Shown here one piece after another: positions 53,816 through 64,000 of a DNA stretch of 64,000 nucleotides (position 1 is the stretch's first letter; each line of letters begins with the position of its first letter). The position numbers were made by a program, and so were the translations under genes. The notes beneath the pieces were generated by a model, which was not told the DNA's origin, did not search any database, and was given only the letters and a program-made list of their open reading frames with translations. This DNA comes from Dasypus novemcinctus (taxonomy: Eukaryota; Chordata; Mammalia; Cingulata; Dasypodidae), in contig NC_080680.1 of assembly GCF_030445035.2 (NCBI RefSeq), positions 100,073,157 to 100,137,156 of the forward strand, in the 5' to 3' direction.

Positions 53816-54675
53816 AGTCTATAATGTTAGGCAAGCTCCATAAAATTAAAACTTTTAATTGTCCTTGTTGGGGGATCTACCTTCAAGTCTTCCTCCCTTT
53901 CCTACCCTAGGGACAGGCTTAGGCCACCTAGAAGGAGCCTAAACATTCTTAGGCTTACTGTAAGCACAGAAGACACCTCTCTTTCTCCTTTAACCAAGCC
54001 TGCATTGCTTCTGCCCATCCCTGAGTCAAATGCATCTCCTAAATGAAAGGTGATTCCTGGACCAAAATAAGGCAGCACAAAGAAAAAGAAAGGCCTTTTT
54101 CACAGTCCAGAGTTATTTAGAACAACTAATGTGTCTCAGAACTTCTCATGTACTTCTGAGTTTCTTAGCTTATCAGTTACTGTCCCATAGGCTCCCCTCT
54201 CTGACTTTGTTGTTCGTGCTTGTGCAAGAAAGGAGACTATGACTTTATTCCATGGGTGAGAGTTCTCTCCTCCTCCTGCTTCTTTTCTGCTTCCTCCTCC
54301 CTCATCTACAGACACTGCCCTGAATTTACTTTTTCAATACCTTCTACTAAGGCAGTTAGGATCCTCATCTGTGGCTGCAGACATTGGGAAGTATAGGATT
54401 ACTTGAAATATTTGCTCGCAGCAGAGCCTAACAGCTCCCACACTACAGAGCCAGACCAAGTTTCAATCCAAATGCATCTCAAGAGAGACGCTTTTTCCAA
54501 AATTTCATAAATGAAACCTACCCAGTCCCTTTCCCTAATTCAACCCTCCCCATAAAATACCACCACGACTCTGATAACAAGGGGACAGTGGTGGAAGAAG
54601 GAAAATTATTAGGAGAGTTGGGATGATGAATTTAATAACTTAGTACTTCATACCTAGACCTTTTTTATTCTGTTG
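53816..54675. other. Non-coding stretch, nothing recognised
   Basis: No gene or repeat family recognised. Confidence 0.5.
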
Positions 54676-54692
54676 TGTCTAATGATTTTTTT

Positions 54693-55303
54693 TTTTTTTG
54701 GTTTTTATAAAGGGTATTTATTTGGGGTAGGAGCTTACAGATACCAGGCCATAAAGCATAGTTACTTCCCTCACCAAAGTCTATTTGGAGCAAGATGGCT
54801 GCCGACATCTGCGAAGGTTCAGGCTTCCTGGGTTCCTACATTCCTTGGTCTTGCTTTTCTCTGGGTTCAAAGTTTCTTTCTTCCTGGGGCTGGCTTCTCT
54901 TGCTTCTGTGAGCTTACTTCCTGGGGCTCCAGCTTAAGACTTCAGCATCAAACTCCAACATCAAAAACCCTCAACTCTGTCCTTTCCCATGCCTTTTTTA
55001 TTTTATTTTTTTATTTTTTAAAAAAATATTACATTCAAACAATATGAGGTCCCATTCAACCCCACCGCCCCCACCTCCCACTCCCCCCACAGCAACACTC
55101 TCTCCCATCATCATGACACATCCATTGCACCTGGTAAGTACATCTCTGAGCATCACTGCACTCCATAGTCAATGGTCCACATCATAGCCCACACTCTCCC
55201 AAGTTCCATCCAGTGGGCCCTGGGGGGATCTACAATGTCCCGTAATTGTCCGTGAAGCACCACCCAGGACAACTCCATGTCCCGAAAACACCTCCCCATC
55301 TCA
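54693..55303 (-). mobile_element. Recent L1 with a 3' transduction
   Basis: A 15-bp duplication TCTAATGATTTTTTT (54,678-54,692; 55,304-55,318), at a TTTT/AA endonuclease-type site, brackets the whole 611-bp block. On the minus strand it starts with 5'-truncated L1 3' UTR (55,303 to about 55,013, near-identical to the copy at 17,750), passes a first A-rich run (about 54,990-55,025), continues through about 285 bp of unrelated sequence, and ends with AATAAA (54,717-54,722) 18 nt before the terminal poly-A (54,685-54,699). The unrelated part is flanking DNA carried along by read-through. Confidence 0.88.
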
Positions 55304-55320
55304 TCTAATGATTTTTTTAA

Positions 55321-55465
55321 AGCAATAATAAGATTGCCCTGGCTAACCAAAGCAATTCATTACTTACTTAAAGGGGAAGCAAACTTTCTTCCCCTTTACT
55401 ATATTTTTATAGTTAACAGGGGTTTACATCTGGCTCCAAGGTTGAAGAGTATGATTATTTAAGAA
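55321..55465 (+). repeat. Unnamed interspersed repeat, copy A
   Basis: Contains 'gattgccctggctaacc', 'caattcattacttactta' and 'catctggctccaagg'. It is a diverged copy, by eye about 75-80 % over its two best blocks, of the segment at 57,070-57,212 in opposite orientation. Family unknown. Confidence 0.6.
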
Positions 55466-55677
55466 GTCTAATTTAATTAGGCAAGAAGGGAAGGAAGAAT
55501 AGAAAGTCTTATGTACATACATGACTAGTCAGAGCCAGAGACAACCCATCCGGCTTTGAGAAGGGGAGCAATTGAATATTCATTCCTCAAGTTATTAAAC
55601 CTCATTATTACTAACATGGGCCTTTGTAGGATCACTGTTACTATACCTGAAATCCTTCATCATTTGAACCCTTTCTT

Positions 55678-56099
55678 TTTTTACTTATTTTCTTTTTATT
55701 TATTTATTTCTCTTCCCTTCCGCTCCGCCCCACCCAGTTGTCTGCTCTCTGTGTCCATTCGTTGTGTGTTCTTCTGTTTCTGCTTGTGTTCTTGTCAGTG
55801 GTACCAGGAATCTGTATCTTTTTGTTGCATCATCTTGCTGTGTCAGCTCTCTGTGTGTGCAGTGCCATTCCTGGGCATGCTGCACTTTTTTCGTGCTGGG
55901 CGGCTCTCCTTATGGGGCGCACTCCTTGTGCATGGGGCTCCCCTACGTGGGGGATACCCCTGCATGGCACGGCACTCCTTGTGCACATCAGCTCTGCACA
56001 TGGACCAGCTCATCACAAGGGTCAGGAGGCCCTGAGTTTGAACCCTGGACCTCCCATGAGGTAGGTGGACGCTCTATCCGTTGAGCAAATCTGCTTCCC
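55678..56099 (-). mobile_element. DAS-SINE, full length
   Basis: Reversed DAS-SINE with a T-rich tail at 55,678-55,710 and its tRNA-like head at the right (box B GTTTGAACCC on the plus strand, 56,036-56,045). A perfect 13-bp duplication TGAACCCTTTCTT lies at 55,665-55,677 and 56,100-56,112. Confidence 0.95.
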
Positions 56100-56224
56100 T
56101 GAACCCTTTCTTGATTGCAAGGTTTTCTCATTCTCATTAATGGTATCAACAAATATGAAGATATTTAACAGGCTATTCATATTTACCAATATGTATTGAG
56201 CACCTACTAAGCAAAAAGCATTAT

Positions 56225-56755
56225 ATTAGGCAGTGAGGTAATTTGGAGATGGTTATCATATGCTTACTGTATTTAAGTCCAGTAAGGAATATAAAACAAC
56301 TATCATAAATATGTAGTCAACAAAGTAAAATGTAATTAATGCCAAATGAAAAGTGTGTATAAACATCATGTAAATTTTTAATAAAAGGAGATCTTATCTA
56401 GCCAGGAAATCATGGATATAATAATGAAAGAGGTAGTTTTTGAGCTGCGATATAAAACATGGATTTGGAGATGTGAAAGACATCCCTGGCAGAACAAAAC
56501 TTTATGAACAAGCCTAATATTAGGAAATTCAGGATTTAGGGTAGTATTCACTATAATTTCAATGAAATAGAGTGAGAGACTAGATTGGAAGTGTAGATTA
56601 GGGCTAGTTAACAGAAAGCTATGAATGTTAAGTTAAAAATTTTTGACTTTATTCTGCAGTCAGTGGGACTCTAATAGAAATTTTGGAAAAGCTGTATGAA
56701 GAGATCAATCTGGCAGTACTGCTTAACGTGGATTAGGAAAGAAAGTCTGGATGGG
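56225..56755 (-). mobile_element. L2 LINE fragment
   Basis: Reversed L2 order: 'ttttgagctgcgatataaaac', 'catccctggcagaacaaaac', 'tgactttattctgcagtcagtggg', 'gaagagatcaatctggcag'. Preceded by a MIR-like scrap ('tgtattgagcacctactaagc') near 56,190. Confidence 0.7.
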
Positions 56756-56757
56756 AA

Positions 56758-56925
56758 AGGGAAGGAAACTAATATTTTGAAGCCCTGTTGTGTGCCAGAG
56801 TTTGGCTAATCATTTTTCATATGTCAACTCATTTCATTCTCACAACATATCTATGACAGTTTTATTCCCATCCTCATTTTCAGGTCAGAATTCACAAGTG
56901 GTAGCAAGTGTAAGAACCAATGTTA
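56758..56925 (-). mobile_element. MIR SINE
   Basis: 'agccctgttgtgtgccagag', 'actcatttcattctcacaaca', 'tattcccatcctcattttcaggtc' are reversed MIR landmarks. Confidence 0.75.
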
Positions 56926-57064
56926 AAACCCATTTTGGTGGGGTTTCTTGACTTCAGTTGCATCTGTTCCATGGATTTACTGCAAAAGAATGGGCAAAAG
57001 GCAAGAGGGGCTGGCCCCTGGGGTAGAGTAGAAGCATTGAGATGGCATAGGACTCCTCTTCTGT

Positions 57065-57215
57065 TAAGAAGAAATGCTCTCTGGCCTTGGAACCAGATAC
57101 AACTCCCAGTGAACAATAAAATATGATAAAGGGGAAGTATGTTTTCTTTCTCCCACGGAGAATAAAATCTAAGTAAATAATAGATTGTTTTAGTTAGCAT
57201 GGGCAGTCCTATTAT
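57065..57215 (-). repeat. Unnamed interspersed repeat, copy B
   Basis: Reverse complement reads 'gactgcccatgctaac', 'caatctattatttactta', 'gtatctggttccaagg', aligning with copy A at 55,321. The two face in opposite directions about 1.6 kb apart. Confidence 0.6.
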
Positions 57216-59125
57216 GAGATTGCATAAAAAGGACTTGACACTAATTTGGATGTGAGGAAAAGAAGTAAAGAATAACTTTTGGGCACTAAACTGCATTTAT
57301 TCACCAGATAAAATCACACACACACAGAACATAAATGAGGGACAGGAGAAAGATGTGCAGTTTTTTGAAGGGAGTGTAAGTACTGTTTTAGACATATTTG
57401 AGGGACTGACCACATCCAGTAGAAGACATTCAGCAGGTAGTTGGAAATGTAACAATTGAACTTATAAGGATGGCCAGAGTTAGAAAAGTAAAGTTCCCTG
57501 TAATTAACACAGAGGTGATGATGGAAACCATGGAACGGGAAGAGGTTTCCAAAGAAAAGAGAACTTAGAAAAATAGGGAAAATAATATGCTTCATGGGGA
57601 AATGAATGTAGGGGTAAAAAATAAGTCAAAGAGAAATAAAGGAATTAAGGAAGGAGTGGGAAAGAGGCTGGGGGTTAACAATAGTATATTATAATAGGAA
57701 AAAAAAAGCTAAAGGGGAAAAATCCATTATAAGGGGCATGACGATTAGTGTCAGTTTCAGAAAGGTCACTTGAATACTGAAAAAAATCCTTTTTGATGTT
57801 GCAACTGGATGATTTCTGAAGAAGCAGTTACAGTGTTCCACCGTGTCATTAGCAATCCCTGTTTCTGGAGGGCAAATATAATAAAATACTTTACAAAACT
57901 TTGTATTAAAATGCACTAATTGCTTAGCAGGGATTTCAAGACTGCCATGCAATGGACTTCAAATACTAGCCAAATTTCTATTGGAAAGAGATAGCACTGC
58001 ATTCATTTTAGACACTCCTGATGGAAGGCCAGCTGTTGTCCATGGTGCTAAAAGAGTCATCTGGTATGATAATATTGCAGCAATATGACCAGCATAGTTG
58101 GAGTGAATTAGGTGTTCCATTACATGCCTCTATTTGGGGGATTTATTTTTTGCTGAGATGAGATTTTTCACATATACTTCCCATCTGGAAGGTTTTTTCA
58201 AACTCCCCGATGGTCAGAGTCTAGAAAACAATTGCTTTCAAAAAAAAAAAAGAAATCCCTTGAAACATGGGTATTAGAAATCAAGGTGAGGGAAAAACAG
58301 AAAATGGGAGACATGTTGAAAAGGTTATACGAGTCTTCCTTCTTTCAAAATATCAGAAACTATAAACTCTCTCCTCAGTACTCAGTTCTAACCCTCCCAG
58401 TAGAATTCTCAAAGTTTAAATAATTTGAATTATATGGAATTCAAGTATTTTACTGAAGGCCACAATGAAAAAGTGAAAAAGAAGTATAAATTCACTGTTA
58501 TGACTGAGCCTAAAAATTAAAATGGTTGCTAATGGGGTCATTGTTGTATTTCTTGCATGTTTTCCATAAAATGCATTTTGAGTCTCTAGAAAAAAAACAG
58601 GTGATGCAGCAACATTATTCCCATAATATTCCTGATGAAATCAATAAAGCTAATATTCAAGGTTACATAGGTAGGATGTGTTTGTAAGAGTTGCCAAATG
58701 AACTTGTAAATTTGGATTGAGTTGATTAAAAACACTTTTTCTCTTCAAAATGTCAGCAATTTGACTGATTGGATGACAAAATAAATTGGGAAAAAAAGAG
58801 TCAACTCTATCATGAAATTCTTCCCCAACAACATGTAATCAGCAAGTCCATGATGTGTGCATGATCGCAGGAAAGGGAGAAATAAAGTTCATTATGAATA
58901 ATTAAAGGACCTATTCTTGGTATATCCAGGAAGGGAGATGTACAGGGAGCACCAGGGCCACTTACCATCAGTCAGTCAGTGATGAACACTAGCTGTTTAG
59001 GATGCTGTGAGGAACTCTAGTAAGAAAAAACAGACATGGCTGTTTAGGAAGACAACCATTTAACATTATTAAATTATTAGAAATGTTTACATAAATAGTT
59101 TCCACAGTAGAGGGGCATTATAGGG
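57216..59125. other. Non-coding stretch, nothing recognised
   Basis: AT-rich unique-looking sequence with a short (CA)n near 57,314 and an A run at 58,240-58,251. Reading frames here are short with no family resemblance. Confidence 0.5.
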
Positions 59126-59129
59126 TATT

Positions 59130-59468
59130 ATGGAGGCATATAAAGAGTCAATGCTATATTATACAGATTCTAGGGAGACTTCTCTGGGAAAGTGATGTCT
59201 AAACAAAGACTTGAAGGGAACAGAAGGCGACCAAAGAAATAATATTTCAGGCAGAAAGAACATCATCACATATGGAAACATGGAGGCATTGAGCATATGC
59301 ATTTAAGGAACAGGAAAATAAAGGGCCATTGTGGCTGAAGAGCAGGGTGTAAATGAGCAGGAAGTGTGAAATGATTCAAGAAAGGTAAGGGTGCACAGCA
59401 CGCCAGTCTTTCTTAAGATGACATACAAGATATTAGTCTTTATGCTGTATGGGAAACCTTTGAAGGGT
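59130..59468 (-). mobile_element. L2 LINE fragment
   Basis: Reversed L2: 'tctctgggaaagtgatgtctaaac', 'atatttcaggcagaaagaac', 'atggaaacatggaggcattg', 'gtctttatgctgtatggg'. It stops where the LTR-like element begins. Confidence 0.75.
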
Positions 59469-59469
59469 T

Positions 59470-59990
59470 TATTAGTCAGAGTTTGATCAGAGAAGCAGAA
59501 TATTTATTATAGGGGCTTGACTTTATGTGGTTGTGGGAGCCAAACAGTTGAAGTGAGGCTATTGCTTCATTGTCTGCGGCTGGAACCTGAAGTCAGCAGG
59601 GCAGGCTATTGAGAAGAAAAGATGGGCATGCAGTGAGGGAAGCAAGAACAAACTGAAAGCTTTGGGGCAGAGCAGGAACTCATGAGGATAGCCCAGGACC
59701 CTTGTCAGTCTCTCACTGCCTCCAACTTTCAACCTTGAAGATTGGGGGTTTTCTAGCAGGAGGAGCTGGCATCCTTTGTTGGAGCCAAACACATACCTGG
59801 CTCAAGAATGGGAGAAGCCGAAGGAGGAGATCCACAGAAACTGGAGGAGTTTGCTGGCCTAGAGGCAGTCCCACACCAACCAGCTGAGCTGTACATAAGC
59901 ATAGGAGGCATTTGCTGCACCTTGGGCCCTGTGGTGACCTTCCAAACATAAAATGAATATGGATGCTTCCTCACTCCTTCCTTCTACACC
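59470..59990 (-). mobile_element. LTR-like element, MaLR/ERVL type
   Basis: Starts 'attagtcagagtttgatcagagaagcag', the reverse of the 'ctggagaaccctgactaat' ending common to a group of MaLR-like LTRs and seen forward at 6,568. It breaks the L2. The right boundary is uncertain. Confidence 0.5.
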
Positions 59991-59994
59991 ATGC

Positions 59995-60685
59995 AAATGA
60001 TTCTTCTGGCTCACACTGAAGTATTCAGGAAGGGAATTTTGAGAAATGTAGTGCAACTTCAGTTAAGTTTACAAAATAAGAAATCTATTACAAAGCAGTT
60101 TAAGAAGAGGTGTGTCATTATCAGAACTGAGTGTCAGTTCTGGTAGTATGGATAAAAGGTCAGAGTGGGTCACAATTAGGCATGTCCAATCTTCCAACAG
60201 GAGAATGTATAAGGTTGGCATTATATGGAGTGATTTAGTATAATGTAATAACGGCAGAGTTAGAACCACAAGTAGAGTGTTTTAGTCAGATATAACAGTT
60301 AGGAAATGCCCCCTTCCTGAGAAATATTGAAGCAGGGAGAATTCAGCCTTCTTTCAAAATGTTTCAAGGTCATTCCTGAATTGCATATTTGGGCTAAATG
60401 ACTGCCAGGTTGTTTTCTAACTTAGAGTCTGTAGCTAATTTTCTTAAGGAAATTTTACATTCTGTAAAGAGGCAAGACAGTTACACTGAAAATAACACAA
60501 TTTTAGATAGAACATTTTAAAGAGTTAGGTTGTGGGGCAGAAAAAGAGAAAAATAGGTGCTGTGGAAGGTGAGAAAGCTGAGATATGTGTCTGAGAAGGA
60601 GCAATTTCAGGGCTTCAGTGCAGAGGTGGAACCCAGTTGAGCATTGGAATATAAGTAGGTCCTTGTTAGGTGGAAATTCTGAAAT
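59995..60685. other. Non-coding stretch, nothing recognised
   Basis: No gene or repeat family recognised. Confidence 0.5.
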
Positions 60686-60689
60686 GACA

Positions 60690-61225
60690 ATTCCAAACAC
60701 ATCATTCTTCAGCTTAATTGCTTTAAATGCTCCAAGGATAAAATCCAAAATCATTAACATGGTCTGTAAGGCCTGGCTGTATCTTCCACTTCTAGCCTCA
60801 GCTTTTGCCTGCTGTTAATGCTATGCCGACTTTCTCTTATTTTTCAAAGTTGTCAAAATCCCTCACACTCTAGAGCTTTATTACATGCTGCTATAGTGAT
60901 CTAGACTGTTGTTGACCCCAGTCTTTACACCTGCATCCACTCATGCTTAATATCGAATTCAAAATCATTCCCCAGGGATGCTGTCCTTATATACACTCTC
61001 CTCACCTCTGATCTAGGTTAATTCCCCAGTTATATGCATCATTGCCCCCTGCATCTCTTTTTTGTCACACTGATCACAGGTGTAATCCCAGAGTTATTTT
61101 TGAGTTTATTAGATTTGTTTCTTCCCCTCCCACTAGACTTTAAGCTTAGTGAGGACAATTGCTGCATTCATTTTACCTTACATGACACTCTGGGGTTATT
61201 AGATATTTTGAATGGGTGACTGAAG
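60690..61225 (+). mobile_element. L2 LINE, 3' portion
   Basis: Forward L2: 'gataaaatccaaaatcattaacatggtctgtaaggcctggc', 'catctcttttttgtcacactgatc', 'ctcccactagactttaagcttagtgagg'. Reaches near the 3' end. Confidence 0.85.
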
Positions 61226-61229
61226 GAAG

Positions 61230-61895
61230 AAAGGATTTTGGAATAATTGGAATTTGGGAACTGAGTCTTTGTAGATGAGTCAATTAAACTTTAAGGGCAA
61301 GGTGATTTCAGATTCTGGTGCAGTAAGCATCATTATCTTGTACCATTTTCAGTTCTTTCCCTGTTTAAGCAAAAACATCTTTTATTTTTGACCTACTAAA
61401 CTTGGCTCAAGTGTCTTCAGCATTAGAATAAGCTGAGAACATCCCTCAGCAATTCATATCTTCCTGGGATTGCCCAGGAATAGTTCATCATTTTCCTGCT
61501 TTCATAGTTGAACATTGCTTTGCAAACATCTGCTCTGAGTCCAAATTCCTAGGGAAACAGGATTTAAGACAACATTGTGTCTCTATTTCTGTGTTTACCT
61601 CATTTCCTTTCTGAATATGTTTTCCCTTGAGTTCTCGTGAAGCTAAAAACTTCTGCAAATCCTTATCTGGAAGTTGGTTGCAGTAGGAGTTCAGGAGAAA
61701 ATCTCATGTCTGGGGTATTGAGCTTTTGGCTTCATCCCAAATACTTATTATGCCTTCTCTGAGGGATATAGGAGATGTGTTCTGGGTCTCTCTGGTTTAA
61801 TCTGAAGAAAGAAAGTCGGAGAGCAACTCAAGCAATTAGTCGGTGAATAGAAATGTCTGTTGCAGTTTTTCAGTCTCTAATTCCTCTTAGAGCTA
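61230..61895. other. Non-coding stretch, nothing recognised
   Basis: No gene or repeat family recognised. Confidence 0.5.
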
Positions 61896-61899
61896 AATA

Positions 61900-62115
61900 C
61901 AAATATAGAATGGACAAACTGCAAAGCCTGGTATTTTTGACTCTGCATGGGGGAGCCAGGGAAGGCTTCATTGAGGAGATACCATTGAAGATAGATCTTG
62001 AAAGATTACAGTCATTTTGTCAGATGATGGGAGGAAAAATCATGGAAAGAAGGAGGAGGTTGGTATATACAGGATGGATGGGGTGAGGTTTTAGGGAAGT
62101 GAAAGCTGTGGGATG
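61900..62115 (-). mobile_element. L2 LINE fragment
   Basis: 'gccagggaaggcttcattgaggagataccattgaag' and 'atcttgaaagattacagtc' are reversed L2. Confidence 0.7.
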
Positions 62116-62439
62116 AGAAATGTACATTTTATGTTATGATTCTGGCATAGGAGAAGATGAGGATAAGTTCCAGTCATTGATGCACTCACTGGCCTTAGGA
62201 GTTATGCTCACCTCTAAACAGCCTCAGAAGTAAGATGCAAGCTGAGGTCACCTGGAACTCACTCCTCTATGGCGTAGATATGGGACACCTAGCTTTGGAA
62301 TATCATCCTTTCCTTCTTCCCACTTCCAAGTTTAACTCATTCTCTGATTATTCTTCTACCATCTTCCTAGCATGGGCAAGCCAATTTCTCCTTTGTCCTT
62401 TCTGTTATGTGTTTGCAATTGATTATTGCAAGTGTAAGG

Positions 62440-62600
62440 AATACTATTGATTCCTTTATGTTGATTCTGTATCAAACAACTTTGCTGGACTCCCTCATTG
62501 GTTTACTGGTTGGCTTTTGAGTCTTTTGGGTTTTTCATGTAAATTATGAAGATAATCTTGTTATCTAGTGGCTGATCTAGGGCCATACATTTCTTATACA
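62440..62600 (-). mobile_element. L1 ORF2 fragment
   Basis: 'cctttatgttgattctgtatc', 'caactttgctggactccctc', 'ttgggtttttcatgtaaattatgaagataat' correspond to reversed L1 ORF2 in the reverse-transcriptase region. Confidence 0.75.
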
Positions 62601-62604
62601 TCTT

Positions 62605-63185
62605 AAAGATGGTCTATTTTTAGAGCTCCTTCTTGGTTTAACATTCTCTTATTTTAAGACCAGCTCAATTCTGTAGCAGCTCTCCTGTTGGGTACAGTCA
62701 CAAGTGCTGATGGCTGACAGAGGTTTACTCTGTGTGTGAAGGTCACCTGGAGTTTAACTGAGAAAGCAGTCATCTGCAATTTTGAGGCATCAAATTCTAC
62801 TCTTCAGATTCTGTCTCATCCACAGTTCTGGATTTGGCTCCAAAATCAGTGTTACAATAGTCCTGCAGTGGATATGGTAAAAGTTCCCTACTTTTCACTT
62901 TGGTAATGAAATTGTAATTTTGCTGCATTCTCTATGAGTTAAAGGATTCGCTAAGCAAATATGTAAAGAAGGCAGTGAGAGAGGCAATTCACCTACTTAC
63001 ATAAACTAATAATTTTTAAGAATCTTAATACATGGTTGGAAAGTAAATGGTTGTTTCTTCATTGAAAATGGACCTTATCCATCCATTCCAGCAGATGTGG
63101 GGACTGTCTTCTTGCTCAGTTTTTCAAGGGCCTTCTCCAGCACCATCTGCTCTATAAAATCTATTCCAATTGTTATGGCAGAGAA
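62605..63185. other. Non-coding stretch, nothing recognised
   Basis: No gene or repeat family recognised. Confidence 0.5.
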
Positions 63186-63565
63186 AGGAACACAGGCTCT
63201 GAAGTCAGAGGGACTTGGGATCAATCCTATCTTTGCTCCTTGATCACTGGGTGAATTTGGATAAGTCATTTAAGCCTTTGCAACTCAAAGTGTGTCCTCA
63301 GATCAACTGTAACAGCACCTGGGGGTTTATTAGAAAGTTTGAACCTCAGGTCCCACCCAGACCTCATGCATCTGAACAAGATCCCCAGGTGGTCCATTTG
63401 CATGTTGACCTTTGAGGGGTCATGACTTAAGCAATCTGATCTTCAGATTCTCATGGGGTAGTTGGGAAGATTAAACGGTACTACTATGTAAAACACTTAT
63501 AATAGAGCCTTGTACAGAGAGGACTCTCCAAAGATGGTGGTTATTATAATTATCATTACTATGAG
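63186..63565 (+). mobile_element. MIR SINE interrupted by MER5A-like element
   Basis: The MIR 5' half (63,186-63,288; 'acacaggctctgaagtcagag', 'gggtgaatttggataagtcattta') and its 3' half (63,445-63,560; 'aagattaaacggtactac', 'agagccttgtacagag') are separated by a MER5A-like hAT element. Confidence 0.75.
63289..63415 (+). mobile_element. MER5A-like hAT element
   Basis: 'gcacctgggggtttattagaaa', 'acctcaggtcccacccagacctcatgcatctgaa', 'caagatccccaggtggtcc' match MER5A in forward sense, nested in the MIR. Confidence 0.85.
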
Positions 63566-63639
63566 AGTTTTTGTTGTGGCCATTGCTGCCAGACTTTGTC
63601 TTCCCCAGCAAAGGTCACCTGGAAGCATGTTGGGCTTTA

Positions 63640-63965
63640 TTCTCCAGACTGGATCCTTGTTCAAATCATGACCAGGGATCTTACAGCTTTATATATGTCC
63701 TTGTCTCTCAAATGGGATGGTTTTCACTGAGAAAATTGCTGTGAAGATTAAATAAGGTGTTGCACAGCATCACTTACACATGCCAGGTGTGGGGCTCAGT
63801 ATTTTACATGCATTGTCTCATTGAATATTCGCATCAGGACTGTGCAGGGGAAATGTTCAGAAAGATGTTGGCATGTGTTAAAGAACACACTGCTGTTAAG
63901 TGGCAGAGCTTGTACTTGAACCTGGAGCAATATGAATCCAAAACCTCTAGCTCTGTGACTCTACG
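63640..63965. mobile_element. Two MIR fragments facing each other
   Basis: A forward fragment (63,640-63,775; 'gtctctcaaatgggatgg', 'tgctgtgaagattaaataagg') is followed by a reversed one (63,775-63,960; 'catgccaggtgtggggctcag', 'cattgtctcattgaatattc', 'aagtggcagagcttgtacttgaacctgg'). Confidence 0.7.
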
Positions 63966-64000
63966 CATCTCCCGCATCTTGAAAAATGTGATGCACATCA

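Overview
This is a 64-kb piece of a placental-mammal nuclear genome, almost certainly from an armadillo (Dasypus) or a close xenarthran. The main evidence is five long tRNA-headed SINEs of the DAS type, the SINE family described from the nine-banded armadillo, four of which have clear target-site duplications. Two nearly identical, recent L1 3'-UTR copies and three copies of one MaLR-like LTR family also fit a xenarthran. Ancient MIR, L2, MER5-like and MLT1-like elements place the locus in an ordinary mammalian intergenic or intronic setting. I found no intact protein-coding gene, no convincing exon and no functional RNA gene. Open reading frames are short, and where I can explain them they are by-products of repeats.

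Layout. 1-442: class II (tRNA-Lys-primed) endogenous retrovirus on the minus strand, entering from outside the window. 0.5-20 kb: old L1M, L2, MIR and LTR remnants plus one recent L1 3'-UTR copy at 17.75 kb. 21.0 kb: DAS-SINE. 21.56-24.35 kb: a processed pseudogene of the ubiquitin ligase TRIM39 on the minus strand, derived from the shorter splice form. 28.3-38.0 kb: one old minus-strand L1 that took at least four later insertions: two DAS-SINEs, a complete L1-like element of half-L1 (HAL1-like) architecture that itself carries another DAS-SINE, and a 1.2-kb L1 3'-UTR-type fragment. 38.2-39.7 kb: hAT remnants and two LTRs. 40-51.7 kb: MIR and L2 debris with a 290-bp purine-rich tract at 45.85 kb. 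51.76-52.34 kb: MaLR-like LTR. 52.52-53.64 kb: a GC-rich, CpG-rich retroviral LTR inserted into a MIR. It keeps its primer-binding site and the last 33 bp of its partner LTR, so it is an internally deleted provirus rather than a true solo LTR. 54.69-55.30 kb: a young L1 insertion that carries a 3'-transduced segment. 55.7 kb: the fifth long DAS-SINE. 56-64 kb: L2, MIR, MER5A and LTR remnants.

There is no operon-like organisation. What the window records is transposition history: nested insertions with readable target-site duplications give a relative chronology. The items most worth checking are the TRIM39 retrocopy, the internally deleted CpG-rich provirus with tandem-repeat tiers and a duplicated primer-site segment, the HAL1-like element whose reading frame runs from ORF1 into the ORF2 tail, and the L1 3' transduction. 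I did not find a new functional biological system. Family names come from recognising consensus sequences by eye, and boundaries without a stated duplication are approximate, by tens of bases.
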